Below, in pieces: positions 13,626 through 16,687 of a stretch of DNA of 16,687 nucleotides (position 1 is the stretch's first letter; every line of letters begins with the position of its first letter). Both the position numbers and the translations under genes were made by a program. The notes beneath the pieces are model-generated. The model was not told where the DNA came from. It searched no databases and saw only the letters and a program-made list of their open reading frames with translations. This DNA is from Parvularia atlantis (lineage: Eukaryota > Opisthokonta > Rotosphaerida), in assembly GCA_943704415.1 (NCBI GenBank), contig CALSCO010000609.1, positions 1 through 16,687 on the forward strand. Reading direction: 5' to 3'.

Positions 13626-13667
13626 CGTCTCATGTACTAGTTTGCTTGTTAACGACAGCCGCACGTC
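13626..13667. other. 42-bp spacer between convergent genes
   Basis: The stops of the serine-rich gene (13623-13625, +) and the oxidoreductase gene (13668-13670, -) face each other across 42 bp that are clearly more AT-rich than their surroundings. Both 3' UTRs and polyadenylation sites must fit here or run into the opposite gene. No canonical AATAAA was seen on either strand. Confidence 0.7.
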
Positions 13668-15328
13668 TCACGTCGCGTACGCCTCCTTCCACCGCGCAAA
13701 GCCGCTGTCGATGTCGTCGATGACGCGCAGCGCCGCGTTGCGACCGGCCGCGCCCATCACGCCGCCGCCCGGGTGCGCGCCGCTGCCGCACAGGTACAGG
13801 CCGCGCACCGGCGTGGCGTACTGGCTGCTGTCGCGCGTGGGGCGCATGAAGTAGAGCTGGTCGAGCGACATGCTGCCGTGGAAGATGTTCTGCGCACAGC
13901 CCGTAAGACGAGTGCAAGCGACGCACGTCCGCGCACCCCGCCCGTCAGGCCAAAGATGCGCTCGAGGTCGAGCGGGCTCAGCACGTCGCGCCCGACGACC
14001 GAGGCCGAGAAGTTGGGCGCGTACTGGTCGATGATCTTGAAGACTGCACACTGCGTCAAACACGCAGCCGTGCGGCCAGCGGGCGGGCGCGCACCTTTGT
14101 CGGCGTAGCGCTCCTTGAACGATGGGTCCTCCCACGAGCCCTCCTTGAGCCGGTACGGCGCGTACTGGTGCACGCGGTGGGCTGGCGTCCGCGTGCGCGG
14201 CCAGCGCGCACCTGGACGAAGAGCGACACGACGTGCTTGCCAGGCGGCGCGATGGTTGGGTCGAGCGATGACGGCACGCACATCTCGATCATGGGCCTGT
14301 GTGCGCCGTCAGTGAGCGGATCATGGGACGGGCACTGCTGGGCGCACGCACCGCTCCGACGCCCGGCCGGCCACCGCGTCCAGGTACGCTGCGCGCCGCG
14401 CACAGGTCAGCCCGCGCGCGCGCGCGGGGGAGGCAACGCGAAGCGAGGCACGCGCCGCGGTGGATCTCGTCCATGGACTCCTCAAAGTGCGCCGTGGCCT
14501 GGTGGTGCGGCTGCGGCGCGGTCGAGCCGGGCGTGTTGGGCAGCGCCTTGAAGTTGGGCAGGGCGTTGACGGCGACTGCGCGCGGCGAGCAGCCGTTGGT
14601 AAACGCGCATGCACTTGCAACTCGCACGCCCCCGCACCGTTGATCTTCATCGTCGCCGAGTCGTAGTTGATCGACTGCACGCCACGCATAAATTCGGCCG
14701 TGAGGTGCTCCTGGTTGCGCGCGGGCTGAGAGAGAGACGGCGAGCACGTCGGCCGTGCCACGCACCTTGCCGAGCAGGTGGACAAAGGTGACCTGCGGCG
14801 TCGCGTTCGACAGCACCACCGGCGCAGCGATCTTGGTGCTGTCCTTGAGCTCGACGCCGGCGATCGAGCCGTGCTCAACCAGGATGCGCTTGACGGGCTG
14901 CGCGGCTTTTGCCTCAGCCCCGCACTGTGTGCCGCAAAGTGCGCAGCGCCGCACCGCGTCGGTCACGATGTGCGCGCCGCTGCTCGCGGCCGAGCGAGCG
15001 ATCGCCGCTGAGACTGCGCCCATGCCACCCTCGGCGTAGGCCCACGCGCCACGGATGCCGTTGATCTCGCCCATGACATGGTGCAGCAGGACGTAGCTGC
15101 GCGGATTGTCACACACCACGCGGCGCAGGCCCGCGCGCGACGCACCCGCTGCCGGGCACGTACGGGCTCGTCATCGCGCCGATGACCGCGTCGGTCGACA
15201 GCGTCGCCTTGAGCAGCTGTGCACCGCCGTCAGTCAGCCGCGCGAGCGCAGCAAAGTAAAGTGCGCGTGCACCGGCGACTCGAACCACGAGTCGAGCAGC
15301 TGCGGGTGTGCGCGCGTGAGTGGTCAGC

Positions 15329-15418
<90 letters not shown>

Positions 15419-16327
15419 CAAGGCGCGCCTTGGACGCCGGCGCGGTGAAGATCTCGGCGGTGCGCGGCAGGTCGCGCACGGCGCCCTTGAGCTTGCCTGC
15501 GATGCCGTACGCGCGCTGCGTGCGTCCTTGCGATCAGCGTGCACGCCGTGCACGCACACGCCACAGCGGCCATGTACCAGCAGCGTGCCCAGGCCGGCCG
15601 CGGGCGTGAGCATCTTGCGGATGTCGTGCGCGCCCAGCGGCGCGGCGTCGAGCACGAGCTCGATCAGAGAGACTGCGCACGGTCAGGGCCCCACCACGTG
15701 CCTGCGTGCGGCAGCGCGCACCGTAGCTGGCGAGCGTGGCCTCGTACTCCTCAAACACGTCAGCGTCGCGCTGCGAGAACTTGGCGATCTCGCTGCGCGT
15801 GCGCTCGGCGTCGCGGCCCATCAGCAGGTAGCGCCCGTCGAGCGTGGGCGTGAACGAGGACGTGTCGCGCGTGTACGCCTTGAGCCCGTGCTCCTGTGGC
15901 CGCACCGAACGAGCCTCAGCAGCAGCAGCAGCAGCAGCAGCCAAGGCAGATGCGCGTGCGGTGCGCGCGTGCCTTGAGGTTGAGCGTCTCGACGATGGTC
16001 GGACGGAGGAGGCTGAGCAGGTACGAGGCGCGCGAGAACTTGAAGCCCGGAACAATCTCCTCGGTCACGGCCGCGCCGCCCACGACGTGCCGCCGCTCGA
16101 GCACGAGCACGCGCTTGCCGGCGCGCGCCAGATACGCCGCGCTCGTGAGTCCGTTGTGGCCTTCGCTCGCATCATCAGCATCTCCTCCCCCCCCCGATCG
16201 CGCTGCCCCCGCCGGCACGCGCACCACCACCGACGACGATCGCGTCGTACGCGGGCTGCACCGCGTCGGCGCGCGTCAGGTACGGCGCGGCCGCCGCCGT
16301 GGCCAAGGTGCGGCGCAGACGAAGCAT
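13668..16327 (-). CDS. PYROXD2: PYROXD2-like FAD-dependent oxidoreductase (16 exons, 579 aa)
   Basis: This protein belongs to the phytoene-desaturase-like flavoprotein superfamily. The animal counterpart is mitochondrial, with a poorly defined substrate. Exons in gene order: 16327-16225, 16160-15973, 15893-15722, 15672-15578, 15515-15420, 15299-15273, 15216-15146, 15096-14955, 14897-14766, 14710-14638, 14575-14456, 14388-14352, 14296-14212, 14164-14095, 14043-13937, 13889-13668; 1740 nt, all in frame. Human PYROXD2 is 581 aa. [19 protein letters not shown] looks like a mitochondrial presequence. The FAD-binding Rossmann motif is [12 protein letters not shown] (28-39), followed by [14 protein letters not shown] and [12 protein letters not shown]. 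Later family blocks are [75 protein letters not shown] and [20 protein letters not shown]. Carotenoid desaturase is less likely: the sequence follows PYROXD2 end to end and no carotenoid genes adjoin. Confidence 0.95.
14389..14455 (-). other. PYROXD2 intron 11, GC-AG type
   Basis: On the gene strand the donor is CGCG|GCGCGTGCC, the usual G|GTGCGT pattern with C for T. The branch motif CTGAC and acceptor GCGCAG are normal. Length 67 nt, phase 1. It joins IHR to AYLDAV, matching the family (HQ-AFEDAM in human). The only nearby GT, 4 nt downstream, gives the wrong frame. Confidence 0.7.
15300..15419 (-). other. PYROXD2 intron 5, expanded by a microsatellite
   Basis: The donor CTT|GTCACAC and acceptor CCCGCAG|CTG join ...ASKARL to LLDSWFES in phase 0, as in the family (KVLDQWFES). 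At 120 nt it is the longest intron in the oxidoreductase, talin and HSP70 genes, roughly twice the norm. Most of it is the (CA)n tract, which begins within the donor site. The branch motif CTGAC lies between the tract and the acceptor. Confidence 0.8.
15331..15417 (+). repeat. (GT)43 dinucleotide microsatellite
   Basis: A perfect GT repeat of 87 bases ((CA)n on the gene strand) lies within PYROXD2 intron 5. Alternating purine/pyrimidine runs of this length can adopt Z-DNA and are highly length-variable. The Val-Cys and His-Thr open frames across it are artefacts of the repeat. Confidence 0.98.
15894..15972 (-). other. PYROXD2 intron 2, GC-AG type, with CTG repeat
   Basis: The donor is AAG|GCACGC and the acceptor GCCACAG|GAG; 79 nt, phase 0. 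It joins VETLNLK to EHGLKAY, as in the family (LELK-KHGLK). No GT donor is available near the junction. The donor context matches talin intron 1 (AAG|GCACG). A (CTG)8 run ends in CTGAG about 20 nt before the acceptor, so the likely branch site sits at the repeat edge. Confidence 0.75.
15917..15940 (+). repeat. (CAG)8 trinucleotide repeat
   Basis: Eight perfect CAG units ((CTG)8 on the gene strand) lie within PYROXD2 intron 2. The repeat is not translated in the spliced model, although a polyglutamine-like frame exists on the plus strand. Confidence 0.95.
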
Positions 16328-16604
16328 TCGCGCGGCTGTGGGAACCGCCGGCATGGGTAATGTGCGGGCGCAGAGCCACGCATGTGCGCATTGGCTGGTC
16401 TAGCGTGCAGATGGTGCTCGGCGGGTGGCCGGTGGTGCCGGTGATCAAGGGCATGACGACTCGAACGCGTGAGGCCGTGAGACTCAGTTGGTCGGCGGCT
16501 TGGGGTCGCGTTGGATCGCGTCGGCGTAGCATCCGAGTCATCATTGATCGTCGTGTACGTAACGCACGTCGCGGACAACAAAAGACGCTAGCGGGCGCGC
16601 ACGC
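16328..16604 (-). promoter_or_regulatory. Intergenic region: PYROXD2 promoter and upstream gene 3' UTR
   Basis: This 277-bp segment lies between two genes on the minus strand and should hold the PYROXD2 promoter. It is less GC-rich than the coding sequence and shows no sustained coding texture. I see no confident TATA box, initiator or binding site; a TACGTA palindrome near 16556 is too short to interpret. Confidence 0.45.
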
Positions 16605-16687
16605 TCACAGGCGCGCGGTCATGGCCTCGCCGCGCAGGATCGGGCGGATGTACTGGGCGTAGCCGGGCACGACCTCGGTTGCGTTCA
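16605..16687 (-). CDS. C-terminal end of an unidentified gene (partial, possible PTS1)
   Basis: On the minus strand, 26 codons run in from the window edge to a TGA at 16605-16607. Nearly every codon ends in G or C, and this stops abruptly after the TGA, which supports a real coding end. The peptide includes EVVPGYAQYIRPILRGEAM and ends T-A-R-L. ARL fits the (S/A/C)(K/R/H)(L/M) peroxisomal targeting signal type 1, so a peroxisomal enzyme is possible. The fragment is too short to name a family. It lies upstream of PYROXD2 on the same strand. Confidence 0.5.
   Translation of the reverse strand, partial: NATEVVPGYAQYIRPILRGEAMTARL

Noticed and set aside
12423-13664. 413-codon minus-strand frame opposite the serine-rich gene
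   Set aside because: Third-position G/C preference and splice signals favour the plus strand; the minus product is Arg/Ala/Gly-rich noise.
15331-15417. Val-Cys or His-Thr repeat protein across the GT tract
   Set aside because: The tract lies inside an intron whose flanking exons join exactly as in the PYROXD2 family.
15917-15940. Polyglutamine or polyserine coding repeat
   Set aside because: The repeat falls in intron 2 of the minus-strand gene; the plus-strand frame has no support.
15331-15940. CRISPR-like repeat arrays
   Set aside because: These are simple di- and trinucleotide repeats with no spacers, in a eukaryotic gene.
13668-16327. Carotenoid phytoene desaturase (CrtI)
   Set aside because: It is the same superfamily, but length, presequence and every block follow PYROXD2, and no carotenoid genes adjoin.

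Overview
The window is nuclear DNA of a GC-rich, compact, intron-dense eukaryote. Four complete protein-coding genes and the 3' end of a fifth fill nearly all of it. I reconstructed about 54 spliceosomal introns by hand, because the conserved proteins continue exactly across the junctions. Nearly all introns are 47-73 nt long, begin GTGCGT/GTGCGC, carry a CTGAC/CTCAC-type branch motif and end in CGCAG. No rRNA, tRNA, CRISPR array, transposon or bacterial operon was seen.

Layout: 135-9195 (+) is a full-length talin of 25 exons and 2529 aa, with FERM head, flexible linker, helical-bundle rod, I/LWEQ actin-binding module and C-terminal dimerisation helix. 9512-12394 (+) is a mitochondrial HSP70 (mortalin/Ssc1 type), 15 exons and about 675 aa. 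12520-13625 (+) is a serine-rich, probably disordered protein that I do not recognise. 13668-16327 (-) is a PYROXD2-like FAD oxidoreductase, 16 exons and 579 aa, convergent with the serine-rich gene at a distance of 42 bp. 16605-16687 (-) is the last 26 codons of another gene, ending in a PTS1-like ARL.

Organism: talin is an Amorphea protein (animals and unicellular relatives, apusomonads, amoebozoans, some early fungi). This copy is collinear with animal talin and has no villin headpiece, which the Dictyostelium talin has. That argues for a unicellular opisthokont or apusomonad-like lineage, but the species cannot be fixed from this window.

The genes do not form an obvious pathway. Talin links membrane receptors to actin, HSP70 drives mitochondrial protein import and folding, and the PYROXD2-like protein is probably mitochondrial. 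I see no undescribed multi-gene system. The points most worth checking are: an alanine in talin at the position of the animal autoinhibition glutamate; three GC-AG introns; an intron built mostly of a (CA)n microsatellite starting at its 5' splice site; and the unrecognised serine-rich gene.
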